Shown here piece after piece: positions 1-8,317 of a DNA stretch of 64,000 nt; within the stretch, counting starts at the first letter, position 1, and every line of letters starts with the position of its first letter. Location: the NCBI RefSeq assembly GCF_020329435.1, contig NZ_JAGKJK010000002.1:248001-312000 (forward strand), read 5' to 3'. A program made the translations under genes and the position numbers. Source of the DNA: Bradyrhizobium hereditatis. Lineage in GTDB: Bacteria > Pseudomonadota > Alphaproteobacteria > Rhizobiales > Xanthobacteraceae. The notes beneath the pieces are model-generated. The model was not told the origin of the DNA. It saw only the letters and a list, made by a program, of their open reading frames with translations, and did not search any database.

Positions 1-809
1 CGCCAGCCGAGCGAGGGATCCTTCTTGCCATAGTCCATGTGGCCATAGACCTTGACGCCGTTGATCTCCTTGATGTCGTTGGTGAAGAACTCGGCGATGT
101 CCTCATACGCCGACCAGTTCACGGGCACGCCGAGCTCATAGCCGTACTTGGCCTTGAACTTGGCTTTGTATTCCGGATTGGAGAACCAGTCGTAGCGGAA
201 CCAATAGAGGTTCGCGAACTGCTGGTCGGGAAGCTGATAAAGCTTCTTGTCCGGGCCCGTGGTGAACGACTTGCCGATGAAATCGTCGACGTCGAGTTGC
301 GGATTGGTGACGTCCTTGCCCTCGCCGGCCATGTAATCCGACAGGATCACGGTCTGGCCGTAGCGGAAGTGGGTGCCGATCAGGTCGGAATCGTTGATCC
401 AGCCGTCATAGACGTTCTTGCCGGACTGCATCTGGGTCTGCAGCTTCTCGACCACGTCGCCTTCCTGGATCAGGTCGTGCTTGACCTTGATGCCGGTGAT
501 CTCGGTAAAGGCTTTCGCAAGCGTGCGCGCTTCATATTCATGCGTCGTGATCGTTTCCGACACGATGTTGATTTCCATGCCCTTGAAAGGCTCGGCGGCC
601 TTGGCGAACCACTGCAGCTCCTTCATCTGCTCGGCTTTCGACAGGGTCGAGGGCTGGAATTCGCTGTCGATCCAGCGTTGATTGACGGCGTCGTCCGCAC
701 GCGCGGGCGCGGCAATGGTCACGGAAGCGGCGATCAGCGCGGCCGCACTGGTCATCGTCAGAAAGCTCTCCTTGGTCAACGGACCATTCCTTCCTCTCAA
801 GCGTCGCAT
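1..809 (-). CDS. glpV: Glycerol ABC transporter substrate-binding protein, C-terminus beyond window
   Basis: Periplasmic binding protein that would deliver glycerol to the GlpPQ permease. The start is ATG at 807-809 with GGAGGA about six bases upstream. A basic N-terminus and hydrophobic stretch end in APARA, a good signal-peptidase site near residue 38. The mature part begins DDAVNQRWIDSEFQPS and resembles family 1 carbohydrate-binding proteins. About 269 codons are visible; the rest lies left of base 1. Identity as GlpV is inferred mainly from its place as last gene of a glpR-D-S-T-P-Q-U-V order known from Rhizobium leguminosarum. A sugar or polyol binding protein is the alternative. Confidence 0.85.
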   Translation of the reverse strand, partial: MRRLRGRNGPLTKESFLTMTSAAALIAASVTIAAPARADDAVNQRWIDSEFQPSTLSKAEQMKELQWFAKAAEPFKGMEINIVSETITTHEYEARTLAKAFTEITGIKVKHDLIQEGDVVEKLQTQMQSGKNVYDGWINDSDLIGTHFRYGQTVILSDYMAGEGKDVTNPQLDVDDFIGKSFTTGPDKKLYQLPDQQFANLYWFRYDWFSNPEYKAKFKAKYGYELGVPVNWSAYEDIAEFFTNDIKEINGVKVYGHMDYGKKDPSLGW

Positions 810-884
810 GTTGGATCCTCCGGTTGCAGCGACAGACACATATTTCAGGCCCGGGTTGATCCCGGATCTGCTCTTCTTCGCTCG

Positions 885-1214
885 TCAGACGGTGCGGAAA
901 ATCGCAACGGCCGAAACGAGCGAAATCAGGGTTGCGAGCCACAGGCTCGATATTTCAACGCCCTCCTCCCCGATCGGGAGAGTCGCGATCGGGTCGGTGC
1001 CGACAAAGGCAATCCACAGCAAATGAATGACGGCAGCGAGCACTAGCGAAATGAACAGCCGGTCGCCGCGCGTGGTCGGAATGCGCAGCACGCCGATACG
1101 TTCGGCTTCGGGATAGGCGGCTGCGAGCCACGTCATCACGCCCAAAGTCAGCGCCAGCATCACGAAGAAGATCGCGGTCGGCAGCGTCCAGGCCATCCAT
1201 GCGATATGTTCCAT
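885..1214 (-). CDS. glpU: Small membrane protein of the glycerol transporter (DUF2160 type)
   Basis: A 109-residue protein with three probable membrane segments (about residues 9-33, 50-70 and 86-108). The start ATG is at 1212-1214, nine bases after the glpQ stop, so it is co-transcribed. Proteins of this size and topology sit in the same position in rhizobial glp operons and are called GlpU; their role in transport is not settled. The assignment rests on position and topology, because no catalytic motif is present. Confidence 0.75.
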   Translation of the reverse strand: MEHIAWMAWTLPTAIFFVMLALTLGVMTWLAAAYPEAERIGVLRIPTTRGDRLFISLVLAAVIHLLWIAFVGTDPIATLPIGEEGVEISSLWLATLISLVSAVAIFRTV

Positions 1215-1223
1215 GCGCGCCCC

Positions 1224-2030
1224 CTACACCCGGCCGAGCGCGAAACCACGCGCGATGTAGTTGCGGACGAACCAGATGACGAGCGCGCCCGGGATGATCG
1301 TGAGCACGCCGGCGGCGGCGAGCAGGCCCCAGTCCATGCCGGCAGCGGAGACGGTGCGCGTCATGATCGCCGAGATCGGCTTGGCGTTGACGGACGTCAG
1401 CGTGCGCGCCAGCAACAATTCGACCCAGGAAAACATGAAGCAGAAGAACGCGGCAACGCCGATGCCGCTCGCGATCAACGGCACCAGGATCTTGACGAAG
1501 AAGCGCGGGAACGAATAGCCGTCGAGGAACGCGGTCTCATCGATCTCGCGCGGCACGCCGGAGACGAAGCCTTCGAGAATCCACACCGCCAGCGGCACGT
1601 TGAAGATGCAGTGCGCCAGCGCGACCGCCCATGGCGTATCGAACAGGTTGATCGCCGAGTAGAGATTGAAGAACGGCAGCGCGAATACCGCGGCCGGCGC
1701 CATGCGGTTCGACAACAGCCAGAAGAACAGATGCTTGTCGCCGAGGAAGCGGTAACGCGAGAAGCCGTAGGCGGCCGGCAGAGCCACCGCGATCGAGATC
1801 ACGGTGTTGATCATGACGTATGTCAGCGAGTTGATGTAGCCGGAATACCAGCTCTCGTCGGTGAAGATGCGCCTGTAGTTCTCCAGCGTCGGCTGATGCG
1901 GCCACAGCGTCATCGTGGTGACAATCTCGCTGTTGGTCTTGAAGCTCATGTTTACGAGCCAGTAGATCGGCAACAGCAGGAAGATCAGGAATAGCGAGAT
2001 GATCAGGCGTCGTCCGGGAATCGAATGCAT
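1224..2030 (-). CDS. glpQ: Glycerol ABC transporter permease GlpQ (MalG type)
   Basis: A 268-residue inner-membrane permease with about six membrane helices. The EAA loop that contacts the ATPases is visible near residues 160-185 (ETAFLDGYSFPRFFVKILVP). It pairs with GlpP to form the channel. Its ATG overlaps the glpP stop by one base (TGATG), so the two are translationally coupled. Length and motif match the MalG subgroup of carbohydrate importers; glycerol specificity is inferred from the operon. Confidence 0.88.
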   Translation of the reverse strand: MHSIPGRRLIISLFLIFLLLPIYWLVNMSFKTNSEIVTTMTLWPHQPTLENYRRIFTDESWYSGYINSLTYVMINTVISIAVALPAAYGFSRYRFLGDKHLFFWLLSNRMAPAAVFALPFFNLYSAINLFDTPWAVALAHCIFNVPLAVWILEGFVSGVPREIDETAFLDGYSFPRFFVKILVPLIASGIGVAAFFCFMFSWVELLLARTLTSVNAKPISAIMTRTVSAAGMDWGLLAAAGVLTIIPGALVIWFVRNYIARGFALGRV

Positions 2031-2932
2031 CAGGCGCCTCCCTGCTTGGCGGGACGCTCAACCCCGGCGTTGGTCATCACGGTGTAGAACACCCAGCACA
2101 CGATCAGGATGATCAGGTTGTAGACCAGCGACAGCGCGGCGGCCTTGCCGAGGTCGAACTGCCCGAGCGCGATCTTGACCAGCTCGATCGAGACGAAGGT
2201 GGTCGAGTTGCCGGGCCCGCCGCCGGTGACGACGAACGGCTCGGTGTAGATCATGAAACTGTCCATGAAGCGCAGCAGCACGGCGATCAGCAGCACGCGA
2301 TTCATCTTGGGCAGTTGGATCGCCTTGAACACTGCCCAGCGCGAGGCACCGTCGATCTGCGCCGCCTGGTAATAGGCGTCGGGAATCGACTTCAGGCCGG
2401 CGTAACAAAGCAGCGCAACGAGGCTGGTCCAGTGCCAGACGTCCATCACGATCACGGTGGCCCAGGCGTCGAACTCGTTGGAGACGTAATTATAGTCAAA
2501 GCCGAGGCTGTTGAGCGTATAGCCAAGCAGGCCGATGTCGGGCCGGCCGAAGATCTGCCAGATCGTTCCGACCACGTTCCACGGGATCAGCAGCGGCAAT
2601 GCCAGGATCACGAGACATACGGCGACTGTCCACCCCTCGCGCGGCATCGATAGCGCCACCACGATGCCGAGCGGCACCTCGATCGCCAGGATGATCGCGG
2701 AGAACAACAGGTTGCGGCCGAGCGAAGCTAGGAAACGACTGCCGAGATCGGTAGAGGGATCGAGCAGCTCCTTGAACCAGCCGACGCCATTCCAGAAGAA
2801 CTGGTTGTTGCCGAAGGTGTCCTGCATCGAATAGTTCACCACCGTCATCAGCGGCAGGATCGCGGAGAATGCGACGACCGCGAACACGGGCAGCACCAGG
2901 AACCAGGCTTTTTGGTTGATCGTCTTGTCCAT
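2030..2932 (-). CDS. glpP: Glycerol ABC transporter permease GlpP (MalF type)
   Basis: A 300-residue permease of the UgpA/MalF type with about six membrane helices and an EAA loop near residues 188-210 (YYQAAQIDGASRWAVFKAIQ). It would form a heterodimer with GlpQ. The start ATG overlaps the glpT stop by one base and the glpP stop overlaps the glpQ start by one base, so glpT-glpP-glpQ are coupled. The substrate is assigned from the glpD/glpR context. Confidence 0.88.
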   Translation of the reverse strand: MDKTINQKAWFLVLPVFAVVAFSAILPLMTVVNYSMQDTFGNNQFFWNGVGWFKELLDPSTDLGSRFLASLGRNLLFSAIILAIEVPLGIVVALSMPREGWTVAVCLVILALPLLIPWNVVGTIWQIFGRPDIGLLGYTLNSLGFDYNYVSNEFDAWATVIVMDVWHWTSLVALLCYAGLKSIPDAYYQAAQIDGASRWAVFKAIQLPKMNRVLLIAVLLRFMDSFMIYTEPFVVTGGGPGNSTTFVSIELVKIALGQFDLGKAAALSLVYNLIILIVCWVFYTVMTNAGVERPAKQGGA

Positions 2933-4017
2933 CAGGCAACCCCCTCGACCAGACGGCTGTCGGCGTAGACGTGAACATGGGCGGGATCGAACACGAGCCC
3001 GACCATGTTGTCGGGCACGGAAAATCCTGGCGGCACGCGTGCGGCAAACTTGGCATCGCCGACGCGAATGCGTGCGAAGCGGACGCGCCCGAGATCGTCG
3101 ATGCGCTCGATCGTGGCCGACAGCAGACCGGATGCAGGAGCGGCAACGTTGACGAATTCCGGCCGCACGCCGATCTCGATCTTCGCGCCCGCCGGCAGCA
3201 CACCGTAATTGCGATGCAGACCAATGATATGACCGTCGATGCGCGCCTCGCGCCCACTGACGACAGCCGGCACAATGTTCATCCCGGGCGAGCCGATGAA
3301 GTAACCCACGAAGGTATGCGCGGGCTTGTCGAACAGTTCGGCCGGCGTGCCGCTCTGCACGACTCGGCCGTCATGCATGACGACGACAGTATCAGCAAAG
3401 GTCAGCGCCTCGGTCTGGTCATGGGTGACGTAGATCATTGTGAGATCGAGCTCGCGGTGCAGCGCCTTCAGCTTCGAGCGCAACTGCCATTTCAGCTCGG
3501 GGTCGATCACCGTCAGCGGCTCGTCGAACAGGACAGCGGCGACGTCGGAGCGGACGAGGCCGCGGCCGAGCGAAATTTTCTGCTTCGCGTCGGCGGTCAG
3601 ACGCGTTGCCTTGCGGTCGAGATAGAACGTGAGGTCGAGCAGATCGGCGATCTGCCTCACCCGCGCCTCGACCTCGGCCTTCGGCACGCCGCGATTCTGC
3701 AGCGGGAATGCGAGATTCTGCCCGACCGTCATGGTGTCGTAGATCACTGGAAACTGAAACACTTGCGCGATATTGCGCTTCTGCGTTGACAGCGGCGTGA
3801 TGTCGGTGCCGTCGAACAGGATCTTTCCGCGCGACGGCGTGACGATGCCGGAAATCAGGTTCAGCAGCGTGGTCTTGCCGCAACCGGAGGGGCCGAGCAG
3901 CGCGTAGGCGCCGCCCTGCCGCCATGTCATGGTTACGGGCTTCAGCGCAAAGGATTCCGCCGGCGCATCATTGCCGCTGTAGGAGTGCGCGAGGTCGACG
4001 AGGTCAATGCGGGCCAT
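2932..4017 (-). CDS. glpT: Glycerol ABC transporter ATPase GlpT, degenerate signature motif
   Basis: A 361-residue ATPase with a C-terminal OB/TOBE-like regulatory part. Walker A is GPSGCGKT (42-49), the Q-loop glutamine is at 88, Walker B AVLFDE is at 161-166 and the H-loop is intact (VTHDQTEA, His199). The ABC signature is not LSGGQ: the equivalent place reads LTADAKQKISLGR from residue 140. The start ATG at 4015-4017 follows GGGAG. It lies 12 bases after glpS. In a GlpS/GlpT heterodimer it can give a full nucleotide-binding half but only a poor signature. It is not the MFS glycerol-3-phosphate antiporter that shares the name glpT in enterobacteria. Confidence 0.9.
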   Translation of the reverse strand: MARIDLVDLAHSYSGNDAPAESFALKPVTMTWRQGGAYALLGPSGCGKTTLLNLISGIVTPSRGKILFDGTDITPLSTQKRNIAQVFQFPVIYDTMTVGQNLAFPLQNRGVPKAEVEARVRQIADLLDLTFYLDRKATRLTADAKQKISLGRGLVRSDVAAVLFDEPLTVIDPELKWQLRSKLKALHRELDLTMIYVTHDQTEALTFADTVVVMHDGRVVQSGTPAELFDKPAHTFVGYFIGSPGMNIVPAVVSGREARIDGHIIGLHRNYGVLPAGAKIEIGVRPEFVNVAAPASGLLSATIERIDDLGRVRFARIRVGDAKFAARVPPGFSVPDNMVGLVFDPAHVHVYADSRLVEGVA

Positions 4018-4029
4018 GGTGCATCTCCC

Positions 4030-5169
4030 TCAGGCGCTCGATCTTTTTGACGCGTTTTCTTCACGCGAAGGGCGATACACCTCGCTCGAAAGCGCTCTGC
4101 CCGGCGCAGCAACCAGACGGTCGGCGGCGTCGAACACGAAAACATTGTCGGGGTCGAGCACGGCATCGAGCGTCTGGCCGGGCTCGTACTCATGCACGCC
4201 CTGCAGCACCGCGACCCAGTTGGACGAATCGCGGCTGAGATGAACGAAGCTTTCCGAGCCGGTGATCTCGGTCACGGTGACGGTGGCGTGGAAGGCATGG
4301 CGCCCGGCGACACCATTGGCGACTTCGAGCTGATGGGCGCGGAAACCGACGCGATAGGGGCCGTCGGCGAGCGTTGCATAGAGGCCGGTAGCCGGCGCCT
4401 TTATGCCGCCGGCATATTGCACGAAGCCGTTCTTCTTCTCGATACCGACGATGTTGAGCGGCGGATCGGAGAATACCTGCGCCACCCGCAGCGTATCAGG
4501 CTGGCGATAGACCTTCGAGGTATCGCCGGCCTGCAGGACCTCCCCCTCCCACATGCAGACCGTATTGCCGCCGAGCAGCAGCGCCTCCGACGGTTCGGTC
4601 GTTGCGTAGACGAAGATCGCGCCCGACGCTTCGAAGATACGCGGCAGTTCGGCGCGCAACTCCTCGCGCAGCTTGTAATCGAGGTTGGCGAGCGGCTCGT
4701 CGAGCAGCACGAGGTCGGCGCCCTTGACCAGCGCCCGTGCGATGGCGGTGCGCTGCTGCTGGCCGCCGGAAAGCTGCAGCGGGGTGCGCTTCAGATAGGG
4801 TTCAAGCCGCAGAAGTTTGGCGGCCTCCTGGACGCGCCGGTCGATCTCCTCCCGCGGCCGCCCCTGTACCCGCAGGGGCGAGGCGATGTTCTCATAAACC
4901 GTCAGCGAGGGATAATTGATGAACTGTTGATAGACCATGGCCACAGATCGTTGCCGCACGTCGGCGCCGGTAACATCCTTGCCATCGACCAGCACGCGGC
5001 CGGTGGTGGGCTTGTCGAGTCCGGCGAGTAGCCGCATGATCGAGGTCTTGCCCGACAGCGTCGGCCCGAGCAGCACGCTCAGCGTGCCGCGCTCGAGCGT
5101 CAGCGAGACATCGCGAATGGTCGGGATGCCGTCCACGGATCGCGTGACATGTTCGAGCGTGACGCTCAT
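4030..5169 (-). CDS. glpS: Glycerol ABC transporter ATPase GlpS, H-loop histidine absent
   Basis: A 379-residue ATPase with Walker A GPTLSGKT (35-42), Q-loop Gln81, canonical signature LSGGQ (133-137), Walker B VLLDE (154-158) and a C-terminal TOBE-like region. The H-loop is altered: where GlpT reads VYVTHDQTEA, GlpS reads VYATTEPSEA, so the switch histidine is Thr191. The start ATG overlaps the glpD stop (ATGA). The last roughly 17 residues are encoded by a dispersed 53-bp repeat, so the tail is probably lineage-specific and not needed for function. Works with GlpT, GlpP, GlpQ and GlpV. Confidence 0.9.
   Translation of the reverse strand: MSVTLEHVTRSVDGIPTIRDVSLTLERGTLSVLLGPTLSGKTSIMRLLAGLDKPTTGRVLVDGKDVTGADVRQRSVAMVYQQFINYPSLTVYENIASPLRVQGRPREEIDRRVQEAAKLLRLEPYLKRTPLQLSGGQQQRTAIARALVKGADLVLLDEPLANLDYKLREELRAELPRIFEASGAIFVYATTEPSEALLLGGNTVCMWEGEVLQAGDTSKVYRQPDTLRVAQVFSDPPLNIVGIEKKNGFVQYAGGIKAPATGLYATLADGPYRVGFRAHQLEVANGVAGRHAFHATVTVTEITGSESFVHLSRDSSNWVAVLQGVHEYEPGQTLDAVLDPDNVFVFDAADRLVAAPGRALSSEVYRPSREENASKRSSA
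4044..4096. repeat. Dispersed 53-bp element, copy A, inside the glpS 3' end
   Basis: The core TTGACGCGTTTTCTTCACGC followed by a CTCGCTCGAAAGCGCT tail recurs at 49532-49584 with the same length and few mismatches. It contains the partly self-complementary GACGCG/CGCG region. Copy A lies inside the reading frame of glpS and encodes its C-terminal residues; copy B is intergenic. Similar elements are common between genes in Bradyrhizobium and Rhodopseudomonas, from memory of the group. Confidence 0.75.
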
Positions 5170-6710
5170 GGCCGTCCTCCTGCTTCACGCAAGGGACGTT
5201 CACCGGAGGTGCGATGGGCTTTCATCCATTCGTCGAGCGCAGCGATTTCATCCGCCGACAGCCGCAAACCGAGCTTGGATCTTCGCCACACCACGTCTTC
5301 AGCAGTGCAGGCCCATTCGTTCAACATCAGGTACCGGACCTCGCTCTCGGTCAGGGTAGCGCCAAATGACAGGCCGAGATCGGCCAGTGACTTCGCATTG
5401 CCGAGCAATTTTGTCGCACGCGTACCGTAGGCATGCGCGAGCCGGCCCGCATGCGCCCGGCTGAGAAATGGATACTTCCGCGTCAATTCCGTGATCAGCG
5501 CGGCGACCGCCGAAACGTCCATGTTGCCACCGGGCAGCGGCGCCTTGCCCGTCCACCCTTCTTTCTCTTTCTCGCTACGAAGGTAGGGCGCGAGCCGCTC
5601 CAGCGCTTCTTCCGACAAGCGGCGATAGGTTGTGATCTTGCCGCCATAGATCGACAAGAGCGGCGCGCCGCCAGGCGTATCGAGTTCGAACACGTAATCG
5701 CGGGTCGCAGCCTTGGCTTCGCTCGCGCCGTCATCATAGAGCGGCCGCACGCCGGAATAGGTCCACACGACGTCGGTCGGCAGCACCGGCTTTTTCAGAT
5801 ACTCGCTCGCGGAGGCGCAGAGATATTGGATCTCCTCGGGGCTGGCTTTCACCTTGGCCGGGTCGCCGTCGTAATCACGATCGGTGGTGCCGATCAGGGT
5901 GAAGTCATCCTGATAGGGAATGACGAAGATGATGCGGCCGTCGGCGTTCTGGAACATGTAGGCGCGATCGTGCTCATAGAGCTTGCGCACCACGATGTGC
6001 GAGCCTTGCACGAGCCGGACCTTTGCCCGTGCGTTAACGCCGGAGCCCGACGACAGCACCTGTTCGACCCACGGACCGCCGGCGTTGACCAGCGCGCGGG
6101 CCTGAATGGTAGTGCGCGTGCCGCTGATCGTGTTCTCGACCGTGACGTGCCAGATGCCATCGATCTGCCTGATCTCGACTGCCCGCGAACGGGTGTGGAT
6201 TTCGGCGCCGCGATCGGCAGCGTCGCGCGCGGTCAGCACGACGAGGCGCGCGTCATCGACGAAACAATCGGAATATTCGAAACCGCGTTTGTAGCGGTTG
6301 GCGATCAAGGGCTTGCCCACCTCGTCATGGACCAGATCGACCGAACGCGTCGGCGGCAGCAGATGACGGCCGCCGATATGGTCATAGAGAAACAACCCTA
6401 GCCTGAGCAGCCAAGCCGGCCGCAGGCCCGAGTGGTGCGGCAAAACGAAACGTAGCGGGCGGATGATATGGGGCGCGATCTGCCAGAGGACTTCGCGCTC
6501 GATCAGTGCCTCGCGAACCAGCCGGAACTCATAATATTCGAGGTAGCGCAGCCCACCATGCACGAGCTTGGTCGACCAGGACGACGTCGCGCTCGCTAAA
6601 TCGTTCATTTCACAAAGGAAAACGGAATTGCCTCGGCCCGCCGCATCGCGCGCGATGCCGCAGCCATTGATGCCGCCTCCGATAATGGCGAGATCGAATA
6701 CCCTATCCAA
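5166..6710 (-). CDS. glpD: FAD-dependent glycerol-3-phosphate dehydrogenase
   Basis: Oxidises sn-glycerol 3-phosphate to dihydroxyacetone phosphate and passes electrons to the quinone pool at the membrane. The 514-residue product has the N-terminal FAD-binding motif IIGGGINGCG (9-18) and the full length of aerobic GlpD. The start appears to be TTG at 6708-6710 with a strong GGGGGA nine bases upstream; the nearby ATG at 6718-6720 is out of frame. It is the first structural gene of the glp transport operon and overlaps glpS by four bases. A candidate GlpR operator lies 40-105 bases upstream. Confidence 0.95.
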   Translation of the reverse strand: MDRVFDLAIIGGGINGCGIARDAAGRGNSVFLCEMNDLASATSSWSTKLVHGGLRYLEYYEFRLVREALIEREVLWQIAPHIIRPLRFVLPHHSGLRPAWLLRLGLFLYDHIGGRHLLPPTRSVDLVHDEVGKPLIANRYKRGFEYSDCFVDDARLVVLTARDAADRGAEIHTRSRAVEIRQIDGIWHVTVENTISGTRTTIQARALVNAGGPWVEQVLSSGSGVNARAKVRLVQGSHIVVRKLYEHDRAYMFQNADGRIIFVIPYQDDFTLIGTTDRDYDGDPAKVKASPEEIQYLCASASEYLKKPVLPTDVVWTYSGVRPLYDDGASEAKAATRDYVFELDTPGGAPLLSIYGGKITTYRRLSEEALERLAPYLRSEKEKEGWTGKAPLPGGNMDVSAVAALITELTRKYPFLSRAHAGRLAHAYGTRATKLLGNAKSLADLGLSFGATLTESEVRYLMLNEWACTAEDVVWRRSKLGLRLSADEIAALDEWMKAHRTSGERPLREAGGRP

Positions 6711-6751
6711 CGAAACGCATCCCCCGGCGATCGCCTCTTCGCTTCGGCGAC

Positions 6752-6814
6752 TTCGCTTTCGGATGCGGAGTTAAACACAACCAAAAGCGAAAGCAAGCCG
6801 AAAGCGAAACGAAA
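6752..6814 (-). promoter_or_regulatory. Candidate GlpR operator region before glpD
   Basis: A perfect 11-bp inverted repeat, TTCGCTTTCGG (6752-6762) and CCGAAAGCGAA (6798-6808), is separated by 35 bases. The right arm belongs to a run of CGAAA pentamers starting at 6788, 6799 and 6810, exactly 11 bp apart, with one more at 6805. DeoR-family repressors such as GlpR often bind short TTTCG-like repeats on one face of the helix. That GlpR, encoded 0.7 kb upstream, binds here is inference. Confidence 0.6.
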
Positions 6815-6906
6815 GTGGGAACCGCGTTGCCCGACGGACAGGCCCGACGCCCCGTTGAGGTTGTGGGAATTCAAACGGCAACTCGCGGGCGCCTTTAGGC
6901 CGTCGC

Positions 6907-7290
6907 CTAGGCTGCGGCAACAGCCTCGATTTCGAGAAGCCAAGCTTCATCGAAGATTCCAGCAATGACGACGGTCAGTGCGGTTTCCCGCCCGCCAAGA
7001 ACTTGATTCCGCACAGCGCGATTGACAGTCGTATAGCGGCGATCGGCGAGATAGGTCCGATGCATCACCAAATTGTCGAGTGTCATGCCGGCTGCGCTAA
7101 GCTGCGCTTCGACATTGCTCCATGCGAGCCTGCATTGCGCTTCAAAATCCTCGGGCACGCTGCCGTCAGCCGCGACAGGAATTTGGCCGCTGATGAAAAG
7201 CGTGCGTGTATGCCCGTTGACTTCGATCGCCTGGCTGTAGCCAGTCGTCGGCACGAGGGCGGTTTCGGCGTTGATGCGTCGGATCTGCAT
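6907..7290 (-). CDS. RidA/YjgF family protein
   Basis: A 127-residue protein of the RidA (YER057c/UK114) family, which typically hydrolyses reactive enamine/imine intermediates or related compounds. ATG at 7288-7290 was chosen because AAAGGGAAAA lies upstream and the family fold begins at once; longer starts add a non-homologous leader. The family-type core SGQIPVAADGSVPEDFEAQ is at about 33-51 and an Arg (RTYL) is near 87. It sits between glpR and glpD, an odd partner for glycerol metabolism. A TTAGA-TTT-TCTAA palindrome at 7371-7383 could be part of its own promoter. It may be a transfer-in neighbour and not a glp gene. Confidence 0.85.
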   Translation of the reverse strand: MQIRRINAETALVPTTGYSQAIEVNGHTRTLFISGQIPVAADGSVPEDFEAQCRLAWSNVEAQLSAAGMTLDNLVMHRTYLADRRYTTVNRAVRNQVLGGRETALTVVIAGIFDEAWLLEIEAVAAA

Positions 7291-7486
7291 TCGATTTTCC
7301 CTTTCTTGAGGCATCACCTCGTGCATCGCCGCGCTGCTATGGCGCAAACCATTTTTCCTGCAGCATCGCGTTAGATTTTCTAATCCAAGGACGACCTGCT
7401 GGCCGCGCATGTCGGCGACAGCGGATGCTGACGTGCGCACGCTGTGGACAGAGGTATCGAGGCTTGGTGTTTCTGCGAAGCGCGCG

Positions 7487-8317
7487 CTACTTCAGCCGCA
7501 CCACGGTTGATGCCGTCTCGCCGCCGGGATCGTCGATATCCGTCGTCGGCTTCTCCATCGCCTCGACCACCTCGATGCCGCGATGATGGCAGATATTGGC
7601 AAGACCTGCGGGCAATGGCGCATCGGTCACGAAGGTCTGAATCTGGCTGAGATGGGCGATGCGCACCGGCGCGCTGCGCCGAAGCTTGGTCGAGTCCGCG
7701 ACCAGCATGACGCTACGGGCGTTGGCGATGATCGCCTGCGCCGCCTGCACCTCGCGATAATCGAAGTCGAGCAGCGCGCCCTCCTCGTCGATCGCGGATG
7801 CGCCGATGATGGCGTAGTCAACCTTGAATTGGCCGATCAGGCTGATCGCGGTCGAGCCAATTACGGCGCCGTCGGCGCGCCGCACCGCTCCACCGGCCAC
7901 GATCACCTCGATGCGCGGATGCCGATAGAGCAGCATCGCGACGTTAAGGTTGTTGGTGATGACGAGCAGATCCTCATGCGAGGTCAGCGCGCTCGCGACC
8001 TCCTCGGTCGTGGTGCCGATGTTGATGAACAGCGAGCAGCCGTTCGGAATCCTTTGCGCCGCCGCAAGGCCGATCGCCCGTTTCTCCTCGGCCGCCACGA
8101 AGCGGCGTGCCTCATAGGCGAGGTTTTCCACGCCGGAGGCGATGATGGCGCCGCCATGAATGCGGGTCAGCGAGCGCTGGTCGCAGAGGTCATTGAGGTC
8201 CTTGCGGATGGTTTGCGCCGAAACCTCGAAGCGTTTAGCGAGGTCTTCCACCATCACCCGACCAAAGGCGCGGGCGATATTGAGGATTTCAGTCTGACGG
8301 TGAGACAATCCGGCCAC
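7487..8317 (-). CDS. glpR: DeoR-family glycerol regulator GlpR
   Basis: A 276-residue repressor. The N-terminal DeoR helix-turn-helix is clear (HRQTEILNIARAFGRVMVED, followed by a second helix ending SAQTIRKDLNDL) and the rest is the DeoR sensor domain, with INIGTTTEEVA as the typical phosphosugar-binding loop. GTG at 8315-8317 is chosen: it follows AAGGGTG and starts the protein MAGLSHRQ as in family members; upstream TTG starts would add a poorly structured leader. In the family the effector is usually glycerol 3-phosphate. It probably controls glpD-S-T-P-Q-U-V. Confidence 0.88.
   Translation of the reverse strand: MAGLSHRQTEILNIARAFGRVMVEDLAKRFEVSAQTIRKDLNDLCDQRSLTRIHGGAIIASGVENLAYEARRFVAAEEKRAIGLAAAQRIPNGCSLFINIGTTTEEVASALTSHEDLLVITNNLNVAMLLYRHPRIEVIVAGGAVRRADGAVIGSTAISLIGQFKVDYAIIGASAIDEEGALLDFDYREVQAAQAIIANARSVMLVADSTKLRRSAPVRIAHLSQIQTFVTDAPLPAGLANICHHRGIEVVEAMEKPTTDIDDPGGETASTVVRLK

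Noticed and set aside
2932..4017. Naming this glpT as the MFS glycerol-3-phosphate transporter
   Set aside because: The protein is an ABC ATPase with Walker A/B; the enterobacterial GlpT name refers to an unrelated membrane antiporter.
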